Origin: Sipunculus nudus
Lineage: Eukaryota; Annelida; Sipuncula; Golfingiida; Sipunculidae
DNA: 64,000 bases
Direction: 5' to 3'
Assembly: GCA_026874595.1 (NCBI GenBank)
Contig: CM049306.1
Span: forward strand, 80,876,142 to 80,940,141
Both the position numbers and the translations under genes were made by a program. This document shows positions 1 to 11,869 of this stretch, piece by piece. The stretch's first letter is position 1. Every line of letters begins with the position of its first letter. The notes below the pieces were generated by a model. That model saw only the letters and a list, made by a program, of their open reading frames with translations. It did no database searches and was not told where the DNA came from.

Positions 1-57
1 CTCCAAAGACATAAATTATATTTAAAAACAGTCGCCGTCATTACAGGCATCCTTTAC

Positions 58-2439
58 CTGTGGATGGAGGTGGAGTAGGAGGTAATGGAACACAGCACTG
101 TCTGTCACTCGGGCCTGCGCACAACCTCTCACGGAAGTTTCCACCTGCGCATCCTACGTCCTTGAACTTGCAACTTCCGCCAGCGGATATGCATCTGGTA
201 TCTGTTTGAACAGAAAAATGTACGCATGCGCTTTATACAGTTACAAGCATCTTTATTTCTCAGCACAGGAAGAAGTAAACGTGATTCTAGTTTCTTTTTA
301 ATTTCTAAGGATCAGGCCAGATTGCATTAAAAGTTTAATGCATGTATTTCCGCAGTAATTTCAGTTGATGAAGATGAACGTGCATAAACCAGGCCACATA
401 TCAAGTTGAGTTAAAGGAAACATTGGTAAAACACGAGCAGTGTATCATTCAATTTTAAAAGGGAGATACTATAACCATGTAGACTGACTTTGGAATATCC
501 TTATTTTCCCGGAATACGCCATATTGTATGCATGAGTCGCAGGAAATTTACTCAAAATTTGGACTTGTACTTTAAAAACCTACCTCCACGGCCTGGGAGA
601 CAGCACTGGCGGTTGGTTGGACCAGCGCAGAGTTTAGTTGTAAACTCCCCGTGACATGTTTCACTGGTCAGCTTGCATACACCAGTAGCGCTGACACAGG
701 GACGATCTGCAAAGATATGCAGTGATGAAACATCCGTAGATGTGATAGGTATTACGAATTACGTCCAAGATAGATATATATTATTCAATCAGAAGTCCCG
801 CTAAATGCACTCTGTCAGCTAATATACGTATTATATTTTACTTAAGAAAATTCCATGAAATTGAGGAAAACTAACAGATTGTCCCAAATGTAGAATAATA
901 ACGCTGAGACAGCTGAGGTTGTCGATTATTCCGAAAGTAAGCTCACCTCCATCACCGGACACACAGCATTGTCTGTTCCTGGGCCCGCCACACTGACCGG
1001 GCTGAAAGGTGCCGACACAGGGCTGACTGGTCAGTCGACAGGTGCCTGCCGCAGCCGTGCACGCGGAATCTGAAATAGACAAAGGCTGCATGATGTGGCT
1101 GCATCATTTTTGGCCAGAAACCGATTTTATATAAGGTATGAACGAGCCAGTTATGAGTTTCACCCGTAATTTTAAGGGTTACTCATGTGTTTGACAAGCG
1201 ATAGACGAAGATGTGTATAATATAATGGATGTATTTGATGTCAACACTATAATTTGCGCAATATCTTACACCGGACATGACATTGGCCAATGCAGACTTA
1301 CCTAGAATGAGGCACTACTGGAACCGATTTAGCACGACCCCTCCAACACCCCTACCAACTTACGCTTATACATGCTTTTTCAACGGTTTCAGCATATTTC
1401 TAGGCTGAAGTCATTGTAATTTAGACAAATATTTTACAGGTAATCATATCTTACCATCATATCCAGATAATTTTTCCGAGCGGACGAAGTGGATGGATCC
1501 AGTTGCTTTATTTTCCACCAAGGTATAAAGTGGGCTACAAGTACCGTCGGGGCCTGCTCTACACTTGCACATGACGTCAGCAATTGTCTCACGTAATATA
1601 GTCACGTGACGGAAGTAGAACATAGGAACAGGAATCTCCCTCTTAGCTAGTGAGAGACGCTCCATGCGGTCTGGAACAATACTCGGATAACCTCCAAGGT
1701 CAAGGCCGCGATACAACAACATGTCAAGGTCACGTGTCCTGCATATTCCCGCGCTTTCTAAACATTCTGCCCTGATGTCCGATATCTCATCAAAAAGCGA
1801 AGAACATTGGACCCCAGTGCTTTTATACAGAGGCATCACTGCTTTCATCAGACAAGTTTGGTAGTCCGATACGAACTGTTTTTCCTGGAAACACAAGTAT
1901 TCTGTTTGAGACGGTTAACATATGATATGAAGGAGAAGACCCATGCACTTTATAAATTGTGACAAATGAAGGATATTTAATGTGACACCATATTTTCCAT
2001 AAACCCTATTTGACATGTTAAACAATACACCTAAGTTATCGTAGTCACAAACTACCAAAAGTAATTTTGGAATTTTCAATCAAAATTATTTAAACAAGCT
2101 AATTGTGGATTAGAGTCAATCGGCAATTTTCTTATGCATTTAAAAAATAACTGAATGTATGGTAATGAATATCAGACCCATATCATGCAAAGGTACACGA
2201 AATGTAGCAGCACAGTATTACAGTTGTAAAACAATTTGATCTGTGTACTGTAGAAATAAGTGATGTATTCACCTTGGAGCTGTACCCGGCCTTCCTGGTT
2301 AGCTCTTTACAGCTGATCATTTCAAAATGGATCAGTTGTCCGGACCTTATAGTGTCTCGACATGGGAAGCGCTGGTCGAAACATTCATAGAAACGACAGT
2401 CGCCATTGAGGGCGTACTCCTCACAAGATGACTCGGACG
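58..2439 (-). CDS. Secreted cysteine-rich protein: stanniocalcin-like N-terminal part plus three tandem CxGP..QCC modules (partial)
   Basis: Five exons join in phase on the minus strand: 2439-2273, 1884-1455, 1069-947, 706-584 and 201-58, each with AG acceptor and GT donor. The first two encode a region with the pattern C-x(7)-GDCRFYEC...PC, then QTCLMK, AECLESAGIC and MCKC. This spacing resembles stanniocalcin and is shared with the neighbouring gene at 2949-4391. Each of the last three exons (123, 123 and 144 nt, phase 1-1) encodes one module C-x(4)-GxC-x(5-6)-C-x-G-x(4-7)-C-x-GP-xx-RQCC; the third ends in a Pro/Thr linker. Similar CPGP..CC modules are known beside peptidoglycan-hydrolase domains, so a lysozyme or peptidase domain may follow left of base 1 (inference). 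The signal-peptide exon upstream of 2439 (phase 1) was not found. Exon calls are firm; function is uncertain. Confidence 0.75.
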
Positions 2440-2734
2440 CTGAAACAGCCAGAGAGTGATGGTTTAATGAAAAAAAGGCCATGAACCCATTAAAGAATTA
2501 TTATTTTGTTGAGCTGCATCACGAGGAATGAAATCTGAGGAGCTCTCAGATTGAAATAGATGCGCCTGTTGTAACTGGTCGTGTTGTTGAGCTTAAAGCA
2601 TAGCCCTCACGTACGACGTCATATCTACAGTTATACTCGTTCTTGAATATCGTGGGAGGACTTGTCAGGACGGTAATGAACGTGGTTATAACCGTGAAAA
2701 GCCGTGTCAGTACCGCAGGGGAACTTAAAGTATC

Positions 2735-2759
2735 GGGGGGGGGGGGGGGGGGGGGGGGG
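2735..2759. repeat. Poly-G tract (25 bp)
   Basis: An uninterrupted G run sits in the interval between the two stanniocalcin-like genes. A similar C run occurs at 3243-3262, and shorter G or C runs are at 7153-7168, 7460-7470, 7520-7534, 7812-7826, 27962-27976, 36745-36758 and 63853-63863. Lengths of such runs may be unreliable in the assembly. Confidence 0.9.
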
Positions 2760-2948
2760 AGAACGCCGTCTCCAATTTCAACACGTTCATTTGCGACAAT
2801 GCCATGTTCTGGTATGCCGTGGTTGACGTGAGACGTCATGGGAGGGAGTGGTGAGACCTAGGCTTAAATCTTCTGAATTCGTTGAAGGCGAATTAAAACA
2901 TGGACGTTCATCTGCTATCATGTATATATCAGAAAATTGAATCAAATG

Positions 2949-4391
2949 TTAAATAAAAGCGTTTCCTTGAAATATCTTATGTGTATGAACAGTATTCTCA
3001 CTTTTTGTTGGTGTCACTTTGGCGTCTTTGAAAAGTTCTCGCATTTTTTGTCTGAACGATTTGATGTTGCCTTTCAGATTGTCATATAAGTCTTTCCCTT
3101 TATCTATGAGCGACTTGGCCTGCCGATGGGCACATGAAGCAACCGTTTCCATCACCTGAAACGTTACGATATGGCAGAGGTAAAACAGTATTGACAGTGA
3201 TACACCTAAAACAGTAAAAATAGAACTTGATATTTCAAGTCCACCCCCCCCCCCCCCCCCCCGGGAAAAAAAGAGAGAATATAGCAGAATTATTTCTCTT
3301 AAACAAAACGCTACGTCGCCGTTACATGATTCCCACATATCGCCGACATAACGGCCGAAGACGTGTCGCATACGTAACGTTATGTGTCGCTGGTTTAAGT
3401 TTTGTCCCTGTTTAAGTGACGTTCTGTACCAGTTCCTTTGGAAAGTATGGCAATTTATGACGAAAGTACTTCTGTCTAAATATCATTAACTTTATAATAC
3501 GTGTATTTGATTTCAGCTGTCCCCTCAAACAGGAGATAATAGAATATGAAAACCGTAATTCACCTGAATTCCTCCCTAGCACTCAGGCATTTGAAAAGTA
3601 TCTTTAGTGAGAAGTGTTTATATGAATAATCCTACCTGAATAATAGCGTATTCCCAGTCTTCTCCGAAAAAGTCTTCAAATTCATAAACTTTGAGAAACC
3701 CGTCCCAGTTGCTAGGTTGTAAGGCTACTAGACAAATTCCTGGCTCGCTTGTTATGTAACAAGAGGGATGTGATTTGAAGGCGAACTCTTTCACTGTCTC
3801 GCAAGTCTTGCCTATGTTACCATGGTAACTCAGAAGTTCTTTCATCAAGCATTTCCGTACATTGTTCATCCACCGTAGACCCTTATAAATTATTAAAAAG
3901 GAGATATAGCATCAGTACAAAGTACATGTATCCTCCTGAGTTTCGATAAATTCTTTCTTAACACGTTTGTTTTGATGTCGATTTCTTCTTTAATTATTAA
4001 ATCTATCAAGGAAACACGAAAGCAATGGAGTAACTTATTTATATAGCTAGGCATATATTGGATGAAAAAAATCACGAGCGACCATTATAAGACACAGAGA
4101 GCTTAAACACCTTTTTCCGAATGAAAAACTGATATACCTAATCAAGTTTTTTTTTCTTCTTACTTTATTATACGAGCTTTCATATTTATGATGACACTGG
4201 CATATCTATTACTCACGTCTTCATTGAATAAGTTGCTGTACTGGCCAAAACGGGTACAGTACTTGTGGCCATACCCTAGAGGGTAGCCATCTTGGCTACA
4301 GTTAAGGTCTTTTTCTATACATTCATAGAAACCACAGTCACCGGCCTCCGCCAGGGCTCTCAGATCACAGCTTCCAGCAGGAGGTGGCACG
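2949..4391 (-). CDS. Secreted stanniocalcin-like cysteine-rich protein (5' end not resolved)
   Basis: Three exons join in phase: about 4391-4217, 3881-3636 and 3155-2949, ending in TAA. The first encodes SCDLRALAEAGDCGFYECIE, then NC, an QDGYPLG stretch and YCTRF. The second starts GLRWMNNVRKCLMKELL and has further Cys in KTCETVK, PSCYI and GICLV. The last has SCAHRQAKSL followed by a Lys-rich tail of about 50 residues. The order C..GDCGF.EC..C..DG...C..F then a helix with KCL fits the stanniocalcin family pattern, a secreted glycoprotein hormone-like fold; this is pattern-based only. The 58-2439 gene is a paralog in its first two exons, so the pair arose by tandem duplication. No signal peptide or start codon is visible between 4391 and the lysozyme stop. 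The 5' boundary could be 4391 or 4412, since two AG acceptors lie in frame. Confidence 0.65.
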
Positions 4392-4804
4392 CTGTCTCCA
4401 GTAGTGCGCCCCCTGGTTTATATTAACATTCCTTTTATAAATGTGACATTTTTTTCTGACGTTTCCTATAGTGTTTTAGGATGAGGACGGAAAAATGTTA
4501 TATAATACACAAATATTACCTTATTTGACGTAATGCCCTTCCTAATAATATCAGACGCCTTGATCTAAATATAAATTTAGGTAATACACGAGGGCCCTAT
4601 ATAAAGATGCAAATTTATGAAAACACTAGGCAGGAAAGAAGTGCTTAATCTAGTTGAAAGTTCGTATAAGAGACGTCATACCATGGAAAAGTAGGTGTTA
4701 GTGATCAGTTTAACAGAAAGATGTTTTACTTAACAGGAACACTCATACATAAACATATACTTTTGACGTAAAATATTACTTTAATGATATTTTGTAAAGA
4801 TAAT

Positions 4805-4810
4805 TTTATT
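4805..4810 (-). terminator. Possible polyadenylation signal of the lysozyme gene
   Basis: AATAAA on the minus strand lies about 105 bases past the lysozyme stop codon. Position and motif fit a 3' UTR end, but the region is AT-rich, so chance occurrence is possible. Confidence 0.4.
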
Positions 4811-4914
4811 TTGTATCAAACTGAATCACATTCGAGTATTTTGCAGAAAAAAAAATCACAAATATTTTGGGATTCATCAACTATATTACAGCTGTTAGGA
4901 GAAATGAAGCCTGC

Positions 4915-6810
4915 CTACCAGTTATGTTTTCTTATAAGATGCTGGGCACGTGCAACTACGTCATTGGAATAGTCTCCGTGTGCCGAGCCGATGTCAAGAC
5001 GGTGGTCCGGGTTACGGACGTTGCCGGCTCCAAAATTGTAGGCGGCAATACCACCTGTAATGAGAAGACATCAGTATCATTAAGTTCTTACCAATGATTT
5101 ATATAATAGGGTAGGAACTAAGAAACCGGAACACATGAAACCCGGCGTATATAGTGCAGATAAGTATGCATATCAATTAAAAGTGGTTTATGGAACTATT
5201 CCCGAGGAATTTGATTCATTCTCACACATAGTGGTAAACTAATGCTGCTGCTCGCCCGCCCTCCCCAATCTCCAGCTTACTTGAAGCCTTGGTGATCTAA
5301 TATTAGTCGCGCTTACCTCGGCCACGGTGGTTATGTTTTAAACAAGTTTGTTTGTTTGATTTTTGGTTGTTATTTTTTACTTTATTAGAAGTGTTTTATA
5401 AATGCCTCTCCAATATCCACGAAATTTGGGGGAGTGATTTGGTCAGGGACAACCATATTGAAGTCGTTTGGCGGAGGCATGCGCTCTACTGAATGCTCTC
5501 TGGCTTTAATCGTCACTGACATACCTTGTAGGAGTTTCTCCGGAGGCCACTCTTTTTTCCCGCCGTGATCTCTCTTTACTTGTTGTATTTTTACCATAAA
5601 CACCTGCTTTACCATCATACTGAGGTGCTCACAACTGTCCCAACTATACTTTGTGCATCCATCTCGGCCCAATCCTGATGCTTTGACGTCACACTGTATT
5701 AAATATTCAAAGTTACTATATTTATACGCCCTCCCCGTTCATTTCAACTCTATTTTGTTAGTCCGAATTGCAGACAAATGGCAGTAATTGAATTTTTAGA
5801 GATTTCACAATTTATTAGTTATTTAAATTGCTTTAAATATATTTGTAGTAAATGAATTATTTTAATTTCATATCCTGGACTTTTAAAGTCGTATTATAAC
5901 AACGTATAATTTGAAAATATACGTTTTTCATTCAAGTCTGTTCAAACCGATATCATGTACAGCAAATTTATCTAGACTATGTTGAAATACCTTAAACTGT
6001 CAAAGTATACCATATCTGACTTAAATAGCGGCTCATGGGTGTGAAGACCCTCACCAAATGCTCATTATAGCAGTCTAAAGTGGCCATTTCTTTCAGTCAT
6101 AAATGGTAAAATAAAACATATTTTATTATTTACACGACGACCACAGCTACACGATTCGAGTTTGCCACCGCAGGGTGACGGGTGTTGCACGAGACATCAC
6201 TTGGACAGTCAATGGTATGACAACGTGGGGCATATTTGGGCTCTATATGGGTCGGTGGAAACTTCATTTACTCAAAATGTTTAGCACCCGCGGCGCTTAA
6301 TGGATCAATTACGGTATCTAGACTCATTTGGGAATAAAAGCTGCTTGTAAAGTGGATCCGGTCTGAAAGACCACCCGTCTTATAAGACCACCTGCCTATA
6401 AAGACTATCCTTGAACGCAGCAAAAATATTGGTTATAACAGACCTGTATATTAAGACAAGCTGTGAGATCTATTAGGAGTCCTTATAAAACAGGTTTCAC
6501 TCTATAAATGGATCCGCTTAATGAACACCACCAACCTGCAGAATACCATAAGCACAATAGCCATTACACCGCGTCTTGTTGTAATCTCCCCAGCCGTTTT
6601 GTTTCCGTATAAGGCGACCTCCTCGGGTTTCCCTACTGGCTAGAGCGGCAATGACGGCCGGGTGGATACCTGCAGCCAAATTGATGACACATTTATTAAG
6701 TATAGATATTGTATTGGAAAGATATATATTCATCAAATGATGTCGTAAACTTAAGTGTTAGTATCGTTGAAGGCAGGGACTCATTATTAATAAATTAACT
6801 GTAAGTAGGA

Positions 6811-6873
<63 letters not shown>

Positions 6874-8350
6874 ATATACTAACAACCAGCTGTTCATATA
6901 AGCGTTAGAGGGTGGTGAAAAGGTATAAATGTTAGCAGAATGTTTATCGAATAAACGATTTATATAGTCACAAGTATAAAAACAAATGCTGAAATCACAA
7001 ATTGCAAATAAAACTTACAATTTTCTTCTCCGATTTTGTAGTAGCAATCTTTCATGCCATTCAGATCACTTAGGTCTGTTTCTATTCTTTGCTGTGACGC
7101 CAGGACGCCTGAAGTACAAAGATGTACAAAGTATATGACAATAAATGGATGACCCCCCCCCCCCCCCAGCGGTAATAAGTGTACGCGGCCCTGGAAGTAA
7201 ATTCATAGTCAAAAATACATATCAGGTGCACATTTTGTGAAATTTTTGTGAAATTTTTTAAATCAGGTATATTGATAGGACAACTAGAAATCATGCCAGA
7301 AAGTTTATAGGAAAAACCTTAAATCCCTGAATTTTTGTTTTTGTTTTTTCTTCTTTGGGGCGTAAGTAATCCACCCACAAAATCTAATAAAAATATAAAA
7401 AATATATATAGATACAGAAATAAACTCTTCAATCCATATAATCCTCCCTTTTCCTACTGGGGGGGGGGGGTATAAATATATAAAATCTGCCCATATTAAG
7501 GGCCTGATCTAAGTCTAAAGGGGGGGGGGGGGGGTTAAAGCAGTAAATGCTTTGACTGAGCGAAGCATAACGAGGGGCTGAGCCCCCGAGGTGGAAGGGG
7601 GTTGGAGGAGGAAAGTCCCTCCCACGGTGTAGAATGTTTTCTTTAAATACATGCTATAAATTGGGTATTTATTTCTTATCATATAAGCCAGAAACCACAG
7701 AAACTAAAATTTTATTCACAGGGTGGATAGTCACAAGTCAAATTGAATTTTCTTGGAAATACTAGCAATTTTTTCCCTCAGATCTAAGGGGGGGCGCCGA
7801 GCTGCCAACTGCCCCCCCCCCCCCCCGCAGTCTACGGTATGATATCATTATCCTGACTTTCAATTACATTAGTATCCTATGTATTGTAGTCCGGGTGGCA
7901 TAATCAGCTTTCACAATGTATTACTCCATCTTTTCAAGGTTGTCCATTATGAACCCTGACCAGAAATCACCACTGACCTGTTACTGTTTTTCCGCCTTCT
8001 GTTATCGTCTGTTTTGAACCAGTCGGGTTGAGTTTCATGACGTCACCATTACAGTTATATTTATCGTTTGCTGTAAAATAAATGTCAGGAAAATATAGAT
8101 GCAATATCAATTCTAAAGGTGTAGATAACAATATTTGCATAATAATGTTTTGTTTATTATTATTATAATTATTATTATTATCATTATTATTTTATGGTAG
8201 GAATGTCATGAACTTCTGTGTTTTGTATACCAAACAACAAAAAAGTAATACCAAGCGAATTATAAGAAAAAGAAACATTTCTTTTTATGTTATAGAAATT
8301 AAAATTTCATTTTGCATATCTATATATTAATATATATCTATATATTTCTC

Positions 8351-8403
<53 letters not shown>

Positions 8404-8554
8404 AGAGGGGCTCCTCAGTAAAACAAACCCACAGCAAACATTAATAATAGCAATTTTTTAAAATAATGTGCAAAAGTATCTTACCATGCGAGACTTGTAT
8501 GTGCAAACACGCGGCAAAAAATATCAGTAGGCCTACATTACGTATCCAAGCCAT
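4915..8554 (-). CDS. LYG: Goose-type (g-type) lysozyme, complete, six exons
   Basis: Exons 8554-8485, 8070-7978, 7108-7019, 6669-6536, 5693-5525 and 5054-4915 splice in perfect phase to 231 aa. The enzyme cleaves the beta-1,4 bond between N-acetylmuramic acid and N-acetylglucosamine in bacterial peptidoglycan (GH23). Residues 1-23 are a signal peptide (MAWIRN, then a hydrophobic GLLIFFAAC core). Catalytic Glu is E98 in ALASRET; the accessory acids are D113 (GWGD) and D131 (ILQCD). The C-terminus has [14 protein letters not shown] and [11 protein letters not shown], the most conserved g-type block. Compared with vertebrate forms, a short insert between D113 and D131 carries two extra Cys (C119, C123), and C130 replaces the usual Val before D131. 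There are ten Cys in the mature part, so it is disulfide-rich. Expected secreted, for defence or digestion of bacteria. Confidence 0.95.
6811..6868. repeat. (TA)n microsatellite in lysozyme intron 3
   Basis: About 29 TA units lie between lysozyme exons 3 and 4. Confidence 0.95.
8363..8401. repeat. (GA)n microsatellite in lysozyme intron 1
   Basis: About 19 GA units follow a short TG run, between lysozyme exons 1 and 2. Confidence 0.95.
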
Positions 8555-9130
8555 CTTTAAATACACTGCTCCCAGTCGAGTTGCCTTCTCTGTGGTTTCT
8601 TTAAGGTCCGGTAAATTATCGGTCGTCCCTCCTGTGAGGGGAGATCTTATTTCGTGACTCACGGGTCAAGTGTGATCCAGCCATGCGAAATATCTGTCCA
8701 TTTCCTTATTGTTGTCCAGACGTAAAGGGAATTTCCCGGGCGCGCCTCTCAGCCAATAGGCAATAGAGCGAGTGACAAGTCCGTATTTGCATTGGTGATA
8801 GTTTATACCTATGGCGGGGCCGTCACAAAGTGGGTGTCCCCAATCTTGGTTGGTTCATACGAATGTTATTGGCATTTCGCCGGCGTTCTCTCTCTCGCTC
8901 ACAACACTTGGAGTCTTCAACATAAAAACCAAGTTGCCTCCTCTAATAATAAACAGGTAGGAGTAAGGTCTGCCAGCTGATCAGCGGAACACGATCCATT
9001 TGTCAAAGGGGAGCGAGTGAAGCCATTCACTGCAGTAAGTTGTTTTAACCATACGTGTTACAATGCTGTTGCCGAAATATAATAATACAAATATGCAAAA
9101 AAAAACGGGTTCAAGGTTGGTGAATAACAG

Positions 9131-9173
<43 letters not shown>

Positions 9174-9480
9174 CTATATAGTTAGTTGTTATAGATTATG
9201 TTAATTTATTTTTTATTTTCATAATCCACCATTTATGTCGTCTCCGTTTACTTAAGTAAAATAAATACATGAATAGAGCACCTTTTAAGCAGTTTTTTTT
9301 TATTTAGTAAACAGTTATTGCCACACTCACGTATTTCGGTATATAAAAACTATACCTTCGATCAATGCAAAAACGCTTTGTATCACATGAAGAGTCATTA
9401 ATTGAATTAATATTTATTTAGTTTTATCGAAGACCTTGTGGAAACGTCACCGAAATAATTAGGGGTTAGGGTTAAAGGTA

Positions 9481-9558
<78 letters not shown>

Positions 9559-9697
9559 CGATGGAGAAAAACAACGCTGTAAATTCACGTGGATTTTCTT
9601 CATTGTTATATCGCTCTGGCCTTGTCTTATATATAAATATATATATATATATATTCACGTGGATTTTTTCCATTGTTATATCGCTCTGGCCTTGTCT

Positions 9698-9754
<57 letters not shown>
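8555..9754. other. Lysozyme upstream region with microsatellites and a small tandem duplication
   Basis: No coding exon is visible. Promoter elements for the minus-strand lysozyme are expected just above 8554, but I see no clear TATA box. (TA)n runs are at about 9132-9172, 9485-9557, 9631-9653 and 9704-9754. A unit of about 69 bp starting TTCACGTGGATTTT and containing CGCTCTGGCCTTG occurs twice in tandem at about 9584-9652 and 9653-9721, each copy ending in its own TA run. Confidence 0.6.
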
Positions 9755-9758
<4 letters not shown>

Positions 9759-10148
9759 ACAGGTGCCCTTTTTATTGTGTGACACGGGCGTAACTCGTGT
9801 TGTAGCGCCCGTGTCTGCCCGCTTGTTGCACTCTCAGTTTAATCCGTACCGGTTGAACTCTCGTTGTCATGCTAGCTTGGGGCCTTCTCGCCTGGCCGAG
9901 CTCAGGTGTGAACCCTGATATGTTGAGACACGGCATTCGTTGTTCTGGTATGTTCTTTGAATGTGAATACTGTGTTAGATTCTTTAGAATGTTCGAGAAA
10001 TGGAAAATCCTCGGCTGGAGGTAAGAAGTTATAAATAGGGGGCTGTGTTTTAGAGCCGGAAGAGAGGTGAGAGAATATTCCAGCGGACACAGACGTGTGT
10101 ATGTTAGTTTGTGAGACCTATCCGATCATCCAGTAATTTCAGGGATTC
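9755..10148 (+). repeat. 5' LTR, truncated at its 3' side
   Basis: Aligns to the first 397 bases of the LTR at 13448-14057 with scattered substitutions and a missing 10-base GGGGCGAG-containing stretch. Homology stops after CAGGGATTC at 10148, where the internal deletion begins. Confidence 0.88.
10030..10037 (+). promoter_or_regulatory. TATA box of the 5' LTR
   Basis: TATAAATA followed by a G run, at the same place in both LTRs (also 13733-13740). Likely the U3 core promoter of the retrotransposon. Confidence 0.6.
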
Positions 10149-10189
10149 AGACAAGCACACTTCAGTTCCGCTTCGCAGTAAACATTTTA

Positions 10190-10340
10190 AGTCAGGTTTG
10201 ATTTCTAGTAATATTACTGTGGGCATAAGAACTACTTTAGGGAATTCAGTTGCTACTAGGCAATGATGTTGCAGGTAACAAAGTACAGCCTATACCAATA
10301 GTGACAGAAAAGCCGTCACTTGATCAGGACACTGACCTGA
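10190..10340 (+). pseudogene. Retropepsin C-terminal remnant
   Basis: Reading frames here give GLISSNITVGIRTTL and, after a frameshift, GNDVAGNKVQPIPIVTEKP. The GNDxAG motif followed by a Pro-rich linker is typical of the end of a Ty3/gypsy-type aspartic protease. The catalytic DTG part is gone, removed by the deletion that also took gag. It directly precedes the integrase region. Confidence 0.5.
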
Positions 10341-10500
10341 AAGTCAGGAGATTCCTGGTTTGTATCCTTCATGTGTTGTAACTAAATCTATGGCTAAGAA
10401 AAACACACATGAGGATAATGGTCCAGAAAATAACACTCTGAGACTCTGAGTCACTATTGACTCGTCTAACGACTCGCCCGTACAGGATACAGCATTTTCA

Positions 10501-11765
10501 AGGTCAGAACTTATCGCGAAACAGCATAAGGACCCTGTTATTTCATGTATGTTTCCCAGGGCAGTTTCTAAAGATGAACTGCCACAGAACCCAGTTTGTT
10601 TCTCTGTTAAAAATGGAGTGCCTATGCGTAAATGGCAACCACCTGATGTATGCGGTGATGATGAGTGGGCCATCAAATATCAAATAGTAATGCCCAAAAG
10701 CTTTCGCAATGATATTCTAAACATGGCACATGAGGCTTTCTTTTCTGGCCATATAGGTATAAATAAAATTTATCAGAAAGTTAGTAAACACTTCTATTGG
10801 CCTAACCTCAGGAAAGATGTTGTACAATATTGTAAATCATGCCATACATGCCAGATGATAGGCAAGCCCAATCAGTATCCTCCTAAGGCCCCACTTAGAC
10901 CTATTCCTGCTTTCGAGGAACCATTCAGTAGGATAATTGTTGATTGTGTTGGACCACTGCTCACAACAAAATCTGGACATGAATACTTGCTGACAATTAT
11001 GTGCGCATCTACCAGGTTCTGAGGCAATACCATTGCGCAAAATTAATACCAAAAGTGTTGTCAAAGCTCTGTCCAAGTTTTTTTTACAACTTTTGGATTA
11101 CCGAAATCCGTCCAGTCTGGCCAAGGGTCTAATTTTATGTCTGGCTTATTCCAGCAGGTTATGCTTGAGCTAGGTATAAAACAGTACAGCTCTTCGCTAT
11201 ACAATCCTGAAAGTCAGGGCGCCCTCGAGCGTTTCACCAGACATTATAAAACATGATTAGGCCCTATTGCTATGACACACAGAAAGACTGGGATGAAGGA
11301 ATCCACCTACTGCTGTTTACTGTCAGAGAATCCTTTCAAGAGTCCTCGGGTTTCAGTCCCTTGAAACTAGTTTTGAGACATGGACCGCGAACTGAACTTC
11401 CATTGAAACTACTTAAAGAGAAACTCTTGTGTGAAAATCCTGATTCTCTTAGTCTACTGCAGTATGTCTCAGACTTTCGCACTAAACTACACAATGCTTG
11501 TGAGATTGCAAAGTCAAATCTAAAATCTGCACAAAGTACAATGAAAACGTATGACAAACACATTGTAAGTAGGACGTTTGAGCCTGGTGACAAGGCCCTT
11601 GCCTTACTTCCCATCCCTGGCAGACCTCTGCAAGCTAGGTATTTTGGTCCTTACATTGTTGACAAGAATATCAGTGGTTTAAATTATATACTGTTGACAC
11701 CAGATAGGCGTAAGAAGACACAACAGTGTCATATTAACATGTTGGAACCATATTATGACAGAAAT
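10501..11765 (+). pseudogene. Retrotransposon integrase remnant (HHCC, catalytic core, GPY/F module)
   Basis: The HHCC zinc finger is intact: HEAFFSGHIG, then YQKVSKHFYWP, then CKSCHTC (about 10729-10853). The catalytic core follows: first Asp in IIVDCVGPL, second Asp position reads SGQGSNF (Asp to Gly), and Glu in SQGALERF. Frame changes near 11020 (stop after CASTRF) and within a T-run near 11085 break the core into pieces. From 11253 the frame is open again through a GPYIVDK GPY/F module and HINMLEPYY. Loss of the second acidic residue alone would inactivate the enzyme. It would have joined cDNA to host DNA. Confidence 0.85.
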
Positions 11766-11869
11766 AGCACATCAGATGTTGTACAAAATGTTACTGCTGT
11801 TAATTGTGTAAACACTGACCCTAACCAAGTTAAAGTAGATACTGATTTTAAGTGTGATGTAGACATTCA

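Noticed and set aside
9407-9918. Open frames rich in Ile-Tyr repeats
   Set aside because: They are translations of (TA)n microsatellites. The same applies to frames near 17237, 19440, 51946, 53457, 56699, 57698 and 63516-63867.
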